From positions 248,001-312,000 of the forward strand of contig NZ_JADEYQ010000001.1 in assembly GCF_022627575.1 (NCBI RefSeq): a stretch of DNA of 64,000 nt, read 5' to 3'. Shown here one piece after another: positions 45,339-54,165 of the stretch (position 1 is its first letter; each line of letters opens with the position of its first letter). The translations under genes were made by a program, and so were the position numbers. A model generated the notes under the pieces. The model was given only the letters and a program-made list of their open reading frames with translations. It made no database searches and was not told the origin of the DNA. This stretch comes from Sphingobacterium rhinopitheci. Its GTDB lineage: Bacteria; Bacteroidota; Bacteroidia; Sphingobacteriales; Sphingobacteriaceae.

Positions 45339-45761
45339 TTATTTTAGATCTTCTTTTTTAGCACATTGAAAGGCACAATGACAAGATTGGCCTAGACAAT
45401 CACCTTTTTCCCAATTATTCAAATTCGCAATCGTCTGATGAGCGATACTTTCTAATGAATCATCTTCTAAAGGAGTATTAGCAAGGTGTAACTGTAACTT
45501 ACCGGCATATTCTATATCAATATGATTTAGAGTTCTAGAACGACTGATGATTTTTTTTACGCCAACGGCTGCTAGCAAGTCTAATATATCTTTAGTAAGA
45601 ATATCACGATCTGATACAATAATAACCTCTTTACCTTCAGCATATTGAATAGTACTAGCATCCAAAGGGTTAGATATCAATGTAAAATCATGAACCTTAG
45701 CATTTGCCTTAGCTAATGATTTCTTCTCAAAATCTAAAATATTATAAGCGACTACTTTCAT
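45339..45761 (-). CDS. Lactate-dehydrogenase-like N-terminal fragment with Cys-rich tail
   Basis: A 140-residue protein. Residues 1-115 match the N-terminal half of the D-2-hydroxyacid dehydrogenase catalytic domain (KVVAYNILDFEKKSLAKANA, then RSRTLNHIDIEYAGKL). The NAD-binding domain and the catalytic Arg/Glu/His part are absent. The last 25 residues instead carry four Cys and a His (DCLGQSCHCAFQC), a possible metal or Fe-S site. The frame is clean, so it appears to be a maintained protein rather than a pseudogene. It heads the hemN-ccoI run behind a Crp/Fnr-type site, suggesting a low-oxygen role that is not known. Confidence 0.8.
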   Translation of the reverse strand: MKVVAYNILDFEKKSLAKANAKVHDFTLISNPLDASTIQYAEGKEVIIVSDRDILTKDILDLLAAVGVKKIISRSRTLNHIDIEYAGKLQLHLANTPLEDDSLESIAHQTIANLNNWEKGDCLGQSCHCAFQCAKKEDLK

Positions 45762-45787
45762 AAATAGCTGAATCGTAATTATTGTTC

Positions 45788-45795
45788 CAAAACTA
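45788..45795 (-). promoter_or_regulatory. -7 promoter element (TAGTTTTG) of the hemN-ccoI operon
   Basis: Minus-strand TAnnTTTG match 26 bases upstream of ATG 45761. No TTTG box is present 19-21 bases upstream, which suits an activator-dependent promoter. Confidence 0.65.
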
Positions 45796-45838
45796 TCTCA
45801 ATTAGGAGGAAATATCTATGTAGACTATCAAATTAATA

Positions 45839-45854
45839 TGTGACATAAATCACA
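45839..45854. promoter_or_regulatory. Crp/Fnr-family operator (TGTGA-N6-TCACA)
   Basis: The 16-bp sequence TGTGACATAAATCACA is a perfect match to the Crp-type half-site pair. Its centre lies roughly 60-65 bases upstream of the transcription start expected from the -7 element at 45795-45788, the position of a class I activator site. The obvious candidate to bind it is the Crp-domain response regulator encoded just upstream. Confidence 0.75.
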
Positions 45855-45862
45855 ACTGCCAT

Positions 45863-45905
45863 AAAAAGCAAAAAGACAGTTACTAGAACTGTCTTTTTGC
45901 TTTTT
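45863..45905 (-). terminator. Long-stem terminator after the response-regulator gene
   Basis: A 19-bp perfect inverted repeat (core GACAGTT / AACTGTC, extended by A5-GC-A5 and T5-GC-T5) with a 5-base loop. It overlaps the stop codon at 45904 and ends 8 bases before the Crp-type operator. Confidence 0.85.
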
Positions 45906-46968
45906 ATTGCTTTACATTTTTGAGTTTTTCTATGGAATAGATCCGAATAGCATTCCCTTCTTTGACGATTAGTTTTTCGTCCTTAAAGTCTGCTAACATC
46001 CGGCTAATGGTTTCATTTGCTGTACCTGCCAGTGCGGCTAGATCATCTCTAGAAATACGAATTAATACCTCATCCTGGTTTGGATTCTCGACAGATTTTA
46101 GCGCTACATTGACCAACGTATTAGCTACTCTTTTGCGAACCGAATCATAAGCGAATCCAAGCATCTGCTCTTCCTTTTCCTTAATATTGCCAGACAATAG
46201 TTTTATAAACTTCGTTGCAATAGCCGGTTTCTTATACATCAATTCAAAAAATTTATCCTTCGCTATTAAGGCAATTTCAGAATCTTCTAGCGCACCAGCA
46301 TTATCTGTATATTTTTCATTCAGCAAGACCGATTCATAACCAAAGAACAAATCATCAATATGAATGCCTGTGGAGAGCTCACGTCCATCTTGATAATAAA
46401 GAAAAGTACGAATCTTGCCCTTCATCACATAATATATAAATAAAGGACTATCCCCCTCTTCATAGATCAATTGCTTCTTTTTGAATGTTTTTATCCGCGC
46501 TTCTTTTAGGAGATCTTTCAGCAAGTAGTTCTGCTCCTCTTCATCTAAAAACAGACTAGGTGCTGTGGAAGGAATTACCGATTGAAAACTATCTCTCTTT
46601 TTTAAACGACTCTCTATAGCATTTAATAATTCAATATCATCAAAGGGCTTCACTAGGTAATCATCTGCCCCCATTTCCATTGCTTTACGCATGTCCGAAC
46701 GCTCAGATTTGGCCGTTAAAAATATAAAGGTAATATGACGTGTAGCCTCATACTTATTAAGCATATACAATACCCCATAACCATCCAGCTCTGGCATCAT
46801 AATATCACATAGAATAAGATCAGGAACATGCTTAATAGCTAGCTCTACACCGATTTTTCCATTTTCTGCAGTAATAACCTCATAGTCTCCAGTGAGGTTC
46901 AATATTTCTGCTGTCCCCTCTCGAATCTCAAAATTATCTTCAATGATGAGTATCCTTCGTTTATTCAT
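45904..46968 (-). CDS. Response regulator fused to a Crp/Fnr DNA-binding protein (FixJ+FixK-like)
   Basis: A 354-residue protein. Residues 1-125 are a receiver domain (acceptor Asp55 in LCDIMMP, Thr85, Lys107 in VKPFD). Residues of about 150-270 form a cyclic-nucleotide-binding fold, and about 285-350 a Crp-type HTH whose recognition helix reads TANETISRMLADF with Fnr-like Glu and Ser-Arg. Only one Cys exists, so there is no Fnr iron-sulfur cluster; phosphorylation would be the signal. It lies 15 bases after its likely kinase and directly upstream of the hemN-ccoI-ccoS genes, which it probably activates. Confidence 0.9.
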   Translation of the reverse strand: MNKRRILIIEDNFEIREGTAEILNLTGDYEVITAENGKIGVELAIKHVPDLILCDIMMPELDGYGVLYMLNKYEATRHITFIFLTAKSERSDMRKAMEMGADDYLVKPFDDIELLNAIESRLKKRDSFQSVIPSTAPSLFLDEEEQNYLLKDLLKEARIKTFKKKQLIYEEGDSPLFIYYVMKGKIRTFLYYQDGRELSTGIHIDDLFFGYESVLLNEKYTDNAGALEDSEIALIAKDKFFELMYKKPAIATKFIKLLSGNIKEKEEQMLGFAYDSVRKRVANTLVNVALKSVENPNQDEVLIRISRDDLAALAGTANETISRMLADFKDEKLIVKEGNAIRIYSIEKLKNVKQ

Positions 46969-46983
46969 AATAGGATGTATGTT

Positions 46984-48174
46984 TTATTTCTTAAAAGTCA
47001 TCTTAAACAGCGTTCCTTCATTCACCGCCGAGTGATATACCATTTCACCTCCCATCAGAGAGATGTACCTTTTCACTATATTAAGCCCCAGTCCCGTTCC
47101 CGGAATATTACCTATATTATGTGCTCTAAAAAAAGGCTCGAAAAGGTTTTTTTGATCTTCTTCAGGAATCCCAATACCATTATCCTTCACACAAATAGTA
47201 CATTCATCCCCATTTATCTCCGTTGTAAACTCTATAAAAGTATCTTCACCTGAATATTTTACCGCGTTGGAAATAAGATTAATAATACTACTTTTCAACA
47301 GATGAGCATCTAATTCAAATTCAGCCTCAGAGCCAGTATGTTGATATACAATATGTTGATTTTTCTTACAAATCATCTGCATCTCCTCAGATATTTCTTC
47401 CCCAAGATGCACTAGATTTATTAACTTCTTATTTACGACGACAACACCAGTATCTAACTTTTCTAAAGATAAAAAGTCATTAAGAATACCATTCAACAAT
47501 TGAACGGCACTTTTGATCCTTCCGGTATGCTTTACGACAGATTCAAAATCAGCTTTTTCGGTATACTTATTGATTAGAGAAGCTGATAATTGAACGGAAC
47601 TAAGCGGAGTTCGAAATTCATGTGAAGCCATCGATACAAAGCGTGATTTCAACTGGTTCAATTCACGCTCCTTTTCTAAAGAGTTACTTACCTCAGCTTT
47701 TGCAAATTCCAATTCCGACACTAATTTTATTAAGTCTTTCGTACGCTTACGAACGATCTCTTCCAATTCTAACGTATGACTTAACAATTTGTCTTCCGCT
47801 TGCTTCTCTTTGGTCAAATCATGTATAAACCCTGTAAATACAGACCTATTATCATAATATACCTCACTTACGGCCAAGCGAAAGGGAAAAGTACTGCCAT
47901 CCTTTTTGCGTCCTAATACTTCTCTACCTTCCCCAATAATTTTCTTTTCACCCGTTTCTTTATACTTAGCGATATAGCCATCATGACGACTGCTATCAGG
48001 CTCTGGCATTAGCATAGAAATATTATTCCCTACGACATCATCTAAACTATATTCGAATAATACTAATGCCGCAGGATTCATAGATTCAATTATTCCACGG
48101 CTATCGATAGTAATAATACCATCAATAGCCGTGTCAATCATTGCCGCTAATAGTTTGGACGATTCTAGACTCAT
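46984..48174 (-). CDS. FixL-like PAS sensor histidine kinase
   Basis: A 396-residue cytoplasmic kinase. Residues 5-125 form one PAS domain strikingly like FixL (MLMPEPDSSRHDGYIAKYKE, then GREVLGRKKDGSTFPFRL, then FTGFIHDLT). A coiled linker follows, then HisKA with His185 in SHEFRTPLSS and HATPase_c (NLISNAVKYS, DNGIGIP, GTGLGLNIV). At the place of the FixL haem ligand (His in DPHIIG) it has Lys78 (EKKIIG), so haem-based oxygen sensing is doubtful. It is 15 bases upstream of the Crp-domain response regulator and 6 bases after ettA. Confidence 0.92.
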   Translation of the reverse strand: MSLESSKLLAAMIDTAIDGIITIDSRGIIESMNPAALVLFEYSLDDVVGNNISMLMPEPDSSRHDGYIAKYKETGEKKIIGEGREVLGRKKDGSTFPFRLAVSEVYYDNRSVFTGFIHDLTKEKQAEDKLLSHTLELEEIVRKRTKDLIKLVSELEFAKAEVSNSLEKERELNQLKSRFVSMASHEFRTPLSSVQLSASLINKYTEKADFESVVKHTGRIKSAVQLLNGILNDFLSLEKLDTGVVVVNKKLINLVHLGEEISEEMQMICKKNQHIVYQHTGSEAEFELDAHLLKSSIINLISNAVKYSGEDTFIEFTTEINGDECTICVKDNGIGIPEEDQKNLFEPFFRAHNIGNIPGTGLGLNIVKRYISLMGGEMVYHSAVNEGTLFKMTFKK

Positions 48175-48180
48175 AAATAA

Positions 48181-49863
48181 CTACTTAACAAGTTTTTTAT
48201 ATTTCACACGTTTAGGACCGACGTCGCCTAATCTCTTTTTACGGTTTTCTTCATATTCGGAATAGTTACCTTCAAAGAAATACACTTGAGAATCACCTTC
48301 AAAAGCTAAGATATGTGTACAAATACGATCTAAGAACCATCTATCGTGGGAAATAATAACAGCACAACCGCCGAAATTCTCTACCCCTTCTTCCAAGGCA
48401 CGCAATGTATTAACATCTATATCATTGGTAGGCTCATCTAATAATAATACATTGGATGCTTTTTTCAAGGTAATAGCAAGATGAACACGGTTGCGCTCAC
48501 CACCAGACAATACACCAACTTTTTTCTGCTGATCACCACCATTGAAATTAAATTTAGAAACATAGGCTCTAGAATTGATAGTCTTATTTCCTAAGATCAA
48601 ATTATCATTACCGCCTGTGATATTTTCCCATACAGATTTCTCAGGATCCAAATCATCATGCATCTGATCTACATAACCCAATACCACAGTCTCACCTACA
48701 CGGAAAGATCCTGTATCAGGTTGCTCTTGGCCCGTAATCAAACGAAACAAAGTAGTCTTGCCGACACCATTGGGACCGATGATACCTACAATACCTGCTG
48801 GAGGTAGAGAGAAGCTTAAATTTTCGAATAAAATACGATCTCCATATGCTTTAGATATATTTTCCGCCTCAATAACGACATTTCCTAAACGCGGTCCTGG
48901 CGGAATAAATAATTCTAAGTTATCTTCTCTTTCTTTAGTTTCTTCCGAAGCTAATTTCTCGTAGTTGTGCAGACGAGCTTTAGATTTAGCGTGACGTGCT
49001 TTAGGAGCCATGCGCACCCATTCCAACTCACGCTCTAAAGTTTTTTGACGCTTTGTCTCTTGCTTTTCTTCTTGTGCTAGACGTTTTGCTTTTTGATCCA
49101 ACCAAGAAGAGTAATTTCCTTTCCATGGAATACCTTCACCTCTATCTAATTCTAAGATCCAGCCTGCCACATTGTCTAAGAAATATCTATCGTGGGTAAC
49201 GGCGATAACGGTACCTTTATATTGTTGCAAATGTTGCTCTAACCAGTCTATTGACTCCGCATCCAAGTGGTTGGTAGGTTCATCCAATAATAACACATCA
49301 GGTTCTTGCAGTAACAAGCGACACATCGCTACGCGGCGACGCTCACCTCCTGACAAATTGGCAATCAAAGCATCCGGCTCTGGACAGCGTAAAGCATCCA
49401 TTGCTCTTTCCAATTTAGAATCTAATTCCCAAGCATTTGTTGCATCTATTTTATCTTGTAGTTCACCTTGACGAGCCAACAACTTGTCCATCTCATCAGC
49501 GTTTTCATACACCTCAGGTAAGCCAAATTTTTCATTTATCTCTTCATACTCTTTCAAGATAGCCGTGATTTCTGCGACACCTTCTTCTACAATCTCTTTG
49601 ACTGTCTTTTCGGGATCCAAAATAGGCTCTTGCGCCAAATATCCTACTGAGTACCCAGGAGAGAACACCACTTCACCTTGAAATGATTTATCTAATCCGG
49701 CGATAATCTTCAACAAGGAAGATTTACCAGATCCATTCAATCCTATCACACCTATTTTCGCACCGTAAAAGAAAGAAAGGTAAATATTTTTTAAAACTTG
49801 TTTTTGAGGGGGGTAAATTTTATTTACTCCCGCCATTGAAAAGATTATTTTTTCGTCTGACAT
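48181..49863 (-). CDS. ettA: Energy-dependent translational throttle protein EttA (ABC-F ATPase)
   Basis: A 560-residue ABC-F protein with two ATPase domains. Walker A motifs are GLNGSGKSS and GPNGVGKTT; signatures are LSGGERRRVAM and LSGGERNRVHLA; both Walker B regions read LLLDEPTN. The linker carries the arm characteristic of EttA. It binds the ribosomal E site and links translation to the ATP/ADP ratio. Unusually, it is the first gene of the transcript that continues into the FixL-like kinase and its regulator, with a 6-base gap. Confidence 0.95.
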   Translation of the reverse strand: MSDEKIIFSMAGVNKIYPPQKQVLKNIYLSFFYGAKIGVIGLNGSGKSSLLKIIAGLDKSFQGEVVFSPGYSVGYLAQEPILDPEKTVKEIVEEGVAEITAILKEYEEINEKFGLPEVYENADEMDKLLARQGELQDKIDATNAWELDSKLERAMDALRCPEPDALIANLSGGERRRVAMCRLLLQEPDVLLLDEPTNHLDAESIDWLEQHLQQYKGTVIAVTHDRYFLDNVAGWILELDRGEGIPWKGNYSSWLDQKAKRLAQEEKQETKRQKTLERELEWVRMAPKARHAKSKARLHNYEKLASEETKEREDNLELFIPPGPRLGNVVIEAENISKAYGDRILFENLSFSLPPAGIVGIIGPNGVGKTTLFRLITGQEQPDTGSFRVGETVVLGYVDQMHDDLDPEKSVWENITGGNDNLILGNKTINSRAYVSKFNFNGGDQQKKVGVLSGGERNRVHLAITLKKASNVLLLDEPTNDIDVNTLRALEEGVENFGGCAVIISHDRWFLDRICTHILAFEGDSQVYFFEGNYSEYEENRKKRLGDVGPKRVKYKKLVK

Positions 49864-49904
49864 ATTGTGTCGGCTAACAATTAATACTTATTTATATATG
49901 TTAA

Positions 49905-49912
49905 CAAATATA
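49905..49912 (-). promoter_or_regulatory. -7 promoter element (TATATTTG) of the ettA-kinase-regulator operon
   Basis: Minus-strand TAnnTTTG match 41 bases upstream of the ettA ATG. No TTTG box at the ideal distance is seen. Confidence 0.5.
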
Positions 49913-50115
49913 TCAATTAGAAGCCTAAATAAAAAGCTATTGAAGACAACAAAAGGTAATTCCTTTACAGTAAATTGTAATTTCAACTGTCAATTTGACG
50001 AATAATAGATATGGCTTGATTGTTGATAAATAATAGTAAAATATAAGACGGGATAATTATTTATTTCATACATTTATATCATCCGTCATATTTTAATTTA
50101 AAGAAAGGTAATTAC

Positions 50116-52665
50116 ATGGAAGCAAAATTCTCACCAAGAGTAAAAGACGTTATCTCCTACAGTAGAGAAGAAGCATTACGACTTCGTCACGACTATATAG
50201 GGACAGAACACTTATTACTTGGGCTTATTAGAGAAGGTGATGGTGTGGCAATAAAAATTCTTAGAAATTTAAATATAGATACCAGTGCAATCAGACAATC
50301 TATTGAGGATGCTGTAAAAGGCTCTTCAGTGTCTCGATCACCTGTAGGATCCGTTCCTCTTACTAAACAAGCTGAAAAAGTATTAAAGATCACCTATTTA
50401 GAGGCGAAAATTTTTAAAAGTGATATCATCGGCACAGAGCATCTTTTACTTGCAATCCTTCGTGATGAAGATAATATTGCTTCGCAGATATTACAACAAT
50501 ATAACATCTCTTATGATCTCTTCAAAAATGAAGTAGAACAGAGTAAGACAGGTATTACGGGGGACGTGGGTGGATCGCCAGCTTCTGATGACGATTATGC
50601 TGAAGAAGACAATTTTTCAGCTCCAAAGAAGGTTTCAGATATTAAATCAAAAACTCCTGTTTTGGATAATTTTGGGCGTGATCTTACACGTGCTGCTGAA
50701 GATGGAAAATTAGACCCTATCGTAGGGCGCGAAAAAGAAATTGAGCGTGTTTCTCAGATATTATCACGTCGCAAGAAAAACAACCCTATTTTAATCGGAG
50801 AGCCTGGTGTTGGTAAATCTGCTATAGCGGAAGGTTTAGCCTTGCGTATTGTTCAGCGTAAAGTTTCACGTGTACTCTTCAACAAGCGTGTCGTTACATT
50901 AGATCTAGCTTCATTAGTAGCAGGCACAAAATACCGTGGACAGTTTGAAGAACGTATGAAAGCTGTCATGAATGAATTAGAGAAATCACCTGATGTGATT
51001 CTATTCATTGATGAGATTCACACCATTGTTGGTGCTGGAGGAGCTTCAGGTTCTTTAGATGCTTCCAATATGTTCAAACCAGCATTGGCACGAGGTGAAA
51101 TACAATGTATTGGTGCTACAACATTAGATGAGTACCGTCAATTTATTGAAAAAGATGGTGCATTAGATCGTCGTTTCCAAAAGGTAATCATTGAACCAGC
51201 TTCACATGATGAAACATTGGAAATATTAAATCGTATAAAAGATAAATACGAAGAACACCATAATGTTAATTATACTCCTGAAGCACTAGAGGCTTGTGTA
51301 ACATTAACTACAAGATATATAACGGATCGATTCTTACCAGATAAAGCGATCGATGCTTTGGATGAAGCCGGCTCACGTGTACACTTAACTAATATTCATG
51401 TTCCTCAAACGATCATCGAAATCGAAGAGAAAATTGAAGAAGTAAAATTAGAGAAAAACAAAGTTGTTCGTTCCCAAAAATATGAGGAAGCAGCAAAACT
51501 TCGTGACACAGAGAAAAAGCTATTAGAAGAACTCGATAGGGAAAAAACAGCGTGGGAAACAGAGACTAAATCTAAACGTTATACGGTAACAGCGGATAAT
51601 GTTGCCGAAGTAGTATCCATGATGACAGGTATACCTATCCAACGCGTAAACCAAACAGATAGTCAAAAACTATTGAATATGGGAGATGCGATGAAAGGAC
51701 GTATCATTGGACAGGACGACGCTGTAGGCAAATTAGTGAAAGCTATTCAACGTACCCGTGCAGGCCTTAAAGATCCTAAAAAACCAATTGGTTCCTTTAT
51801 TTTCTTAGGACCTACCGGTGTTGGTAAGACCGAATTGGCTAAGGAATTAGCACGTTTCATGTTCCATTCAGAGGATTCATTGATCCAAGTGGATATGAGT
51901 GAATATATGGAAAAATTTGCGGTATCACGTTTAGTAGGAGCGCCTCCAGGATATGTAGGTTATGAAGAAGGTGGTCAATTGACGGAAAAAGTACGTCGCA
52001 AGCCATATTCTGTAGTTCTATTGGATGAAATTGAAAAAGCCCATCCAGATGTATTCAATCTACTGTTACAAGTATTAGAGGAAGGACAGTTGACAGATTC
52101 ATTGGGTCGTAAAGTAGATTTTAGAAATACAATCATCATTATGACATCAAATATTGGTGTTCGCCAGTTGAAAGAATTTGGTCAGGGAGTTGGTTTCACA
52201 ACGACGGCTAAAGAGAATCAAACAGAGTCACATTCTAGAGGCGTCATCGAGACTGCCTTGAAACGTGCCTTTGCACCTGAATTTTTAAACCGTATTGACG
52301 ATGTCATTGTTTTCAATTCATTAACGAAAGAGAATATTTTCAAAATCATCGATATCGAATTAAAATCTTTGTTTGGACGTATTGAAGCTTTAGGTCATTC
52401 TATTACATTGACAGATAAAGCCAAAAACTATATCGCTGAAAAAGGTTTTGACACTAATTTTGGAGCACGTCCACTTAAACGTTCTATCCAAAAATACCTT
52501 GAAGATCCTATTGCTGAAGAAATCTTAAAAGGTGAATTGAAATCTAAAGATATTATTACAATAGATTTAGATGAAGAGAAAAAGGAAATTATCGTTAAAG
52601 GTGAAAGCCCTGCAGCATCTGAAGATTCTGTTTCTACGGATGTAAGTGACGAAAAAGAGAAATAA
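50116..52665 (+). CDS. clpC: ATP-dependent Clp protease ATPase subunit ClpC
   Basis: An 849-residue AAA+ unfoldase that feeds proteins into ClpP. Two Clp_N repeats (about 3-145) are followed by AAA domain 1 (Walker [10 protein letters not shown], Walker [10 protein letters not shown]). A UVR-containing middle domain comes next ([20 protein letters not shown]). AAA domain 2 has Walker [10 protein letters not shown] and Walker [11 protein letters not shown]. The UVR motif and short middle domain separate it from ClpB. The tail after about 825 is acidic and variable. It is monocistronic, with its own terminator 21 bases downstream. Confidence 0.96.
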   Translation: MEAKFSPRVKDVISYSREEALRLRHDYIGTEHLLLGLIREGDGVAIKILRNLNIDTSAIRQSIEDAVKGSSVSRSPVGSVPLTKQAEKVLKITYLEAKIFKSDIIGTEHLLLAILRDEDNIASQILQQYNISYDLFKNEVEQSKTGITGDVGGSPASDDDYAEEDNFSAPKKVSDIKSKTPVLDNFGRDLTRAAEDGKLDPIVGREKEIERVSQILSRRKKNNPILIGEPGVGKSAIAEGLALRIVQRKVSRVLFNKRVVTLDLASLVAGTKYRGQFEERMKAVMNELEKSPDVILFIDEIHTIVGAGGASGSLDASNMFKPALARGEIQCIGATTLDEYRQFIEKDGALDRRFQKVIIEPASHDETLEILNRIKDKYEEHHNVNYTPEALEACVTLTTRYITDRFLPDKAIDALDEAGSRVHLTNIHVPQTIIEIEEKIEEVKLEKNKVVRSQKYEEAAKLRDTEKKLLEELDREKTAWETETKSKRYTVTADNVAEVVSMMTGIPIQRVNQTDSQKLLNMGDAMKGRIIGQDDAVGKLVKAIQRTRAGLKDPKKPIGSFIFLGPTGVGKTELAKELARFMFHSEDSLIQVDMSEYMEKFAVSRLVGAPPGYVGYEEGGQLTEKVRRKPYSVVLLDEIEKAHPDVFNLLLQVLEEGQLTDSLGRKVDFRNTIIIMTSNIGVRQLKEFGQGVGFTTTAKENQTESHSRGVIETALKRAFAPEFLNRIDDVIVFNSLTKENIFKIIDIELKSLFGRIEALGHSITLTDKAKNYIAEKGFDTNFGARPLKRSIQKYLEDPIAEEILKGELKSKDIITIDLDEEKKEIIVKGESPAASEDSVSTDVSDEKEK

Positions 52666-52685
52666 TTTCATTCTTTATATCAATA

Positions 52686-52721
52686 AAAAAGAGGCTGTCC
52701 ATTTTGAGACAGCCTCTTTTT
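52686..52721. terminator. Terminator after clpC
   Basis: A perfect 14-bp stem AAAAAGAGGCTGTC with its complement, an 8-base loop, and T-tract on the plus strand. It also lies beyond the end of the convergent DUF3472 gene. Confidence 0.88.
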
Positions 52722-52741
52722 ATTGATATAAAATTTAACTT

Positions 52742-54016
52742 TTATGGCAACTTAGAAAAATTAACCTTTGGTGCTTTCTTTGTATTATTAAAAGTAAACA
52801 CAGTACCCGGTTTTTCAACCTCATTAAAGAAACCACCCATCTTTAGGAAATATCCTGTCGACGTAGTCCCACCAGTAGCATCTACACGCTGATTGGCATT
52901 ATATGTAGCATCAACAGTTAGTTTAGCACTTTCTACTTTTTTCCATGCCCCATCATAAACCCATTGATTATTAAAGTTCACTTGGCGTGTCAAATAGCCT
53001 TGATTGGGGTTAAAATTTTCTAAGAAACTATGAAATCTTGTCAAATACGTATTGGTCTTCGGCCTTTTAAAACTAGCGATCAATTTCCACGTTTTCATTT
53101 CAGGAGCCAAAAACCAAGCGGTATAAATAGTACTACCATTGCCATCAGGCTTACCTTTTAACAAAAATTTATACGATTGACCAGCTTTCCAATTATAGCG
53201 TAAGTAACTCTGCCCACCCGAGCCTTCATTACCAAACTCACCAGTATGTACATCTGTACCTTTTTTCAATAAATGTATTTTCTCATCATCAGGAATCGCT
53301 TTCGGATCGTCTGTATGGAAAGGACTCCATACCGAGAATAATATACGTCTTTCGGTAGATGAATTTACTTGTATCCCAAAATATCCTTCTCCAAAGCCAT
53401 TAGCCATAAAATATGAACCTATTTGATCCTCTCCTTCTGGTACTAATACTTCATTATAATAGTAAGTAATATCAGATTTAGTAGGTACAGTATAGCCTAA
53501 ATGACATGATGGTCCTCTTCTAGCCCAATAATAATAGCTTGGATCATTCGAATAGATAATACCAGCTTCTACAGCAGTCCCCGAAACAACGATATCCGTA
53601 ATCTCAGCACTACCAGCTACAGCTGTTAGATCCACATGGTAATAGCCTGCAGATTTAATGTCGAAATCACCCAAAGGTAAAGTTTCCGTAGTCTTGGTAA
53701 AATTAACAACCTTGGTTTGATTCATAAAACCAACCTTTACACTAGCCCCATTTGAGGATCTACCTTTTACACTTACTGTCAAAGTACCATGACCTAGTAC
53801 TTTAAAATAGACATTAGTACTATTTTTTGTACGTTCAGAGATCGTTGCAAAATCCTTTCCTATTGTGGACCTGCCTGCAGTATGACCAATTTCAAAAGCA
53901 TTGCCTATGAGTGGTATAGTATATATTTTTTCAGGGTTAGAATCAGCAGCGTATCCTACTGAAATATGCATTAGACATAATGCGGTAAATACATATAAAT
54001 AAAATAATCTTTTCAT
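52742..54016 (-). CDS. Secreted DUF5077/DUF3472 protein
   Basis: A 424-residue exported protein (signal MKRLFYLYVFTALCLMHISV, then GYAA). Residues of about 30-160 are a beta-sandwich of the DUF5077 type, with a carbohydrate-binding-module look (GHTAGRSTIGKD, then YYHVDLTAVAG). The rest is DUF3472 (RRGPSCHLGYTVP, then YFGIQVNSSTERRILFSVWS). Such proteins are thought to contact glycans at the cell surface, but no activity is proven. It has its own promoter and is convergent with clpC. Confidence 0.85.
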   Translation of the reverse strand: MKRLFYLYVFTALCLMHISVGYAADSNPEKIYTIPLIGNAFEIGHTAGRSTIGKDFATISERTKNSTNVYFKVLGHGTLTVSVKGRSSNGASVKVGFMNQTKVVNFTKTTETLPLGDFDIKSAGYYHVDLTAVAGSAEITDIVVSGTAVEAGIIYSNDPSYYYWARRGPSCHLGYTVPTKSDITYYYNEVLVPEGEDQIGSYFMANGFGEGYFGIQVNSSTERRILFSVWSPFHTDDPKAIPDDEKIHLLKKGTDVHTGEFGNEGSGGQSYLRYNWKAGQSYKFLLKGKPDGNGSTIYTAWFLAPEMKTWKLIASFKRPKTNTYLTRFHSFLENFNPNQGYLTRQVNFNNQWVYDGAWKKVESAKLTVDATYNANQRVDATGGTTSTGYFLKMGGFFNEVEKPGTVFTFNNTKKAPKVNFSKLP

Positions 54017-54035
54017 AAAATAACAGTTTAAGTAT

Positions 54036-54043
54036 CAAATGTA
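54036..54043 (-). promoter_or_regulatory. -7 promoter element (TACATTTG) of the DUF3472 gene
   Basis: Minus-strand TAnnTTTG match 19 bases upstream of the ATG at 54016. Confidence 0.5.
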
Positions 54044-54116
54044 ATAGAAATAAAATAGAGATCTATAGCAAACTCATGAAGCAAACGATTGCCCCACAGA
54101 TTTGTTACTAACGAAA

Positions 54117-54144
54117 AAATCCAATTTCTTACGAAATTGGATTT
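54117..54144 (-). terminator. Terminator after argC
   Basis: A perfect 12-bp stem AAATCCAATTTC with its complement and a TTAC loop. Six T follow on the minus strand. It lies 21 bases past the argC stop. Confidence 0.88.
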
Positions 54145-54165
54145 ACAATATTTATATATTATCCG

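Noticed and set aside
45339..45761. Considered as a pseudogene of lactate dehydrogenase
   Set aside because: The frame is intact, is tightly packed before hemN, has its own regulated promoter and a distinct Cys-rich end, so a maintained short protein is more likely.
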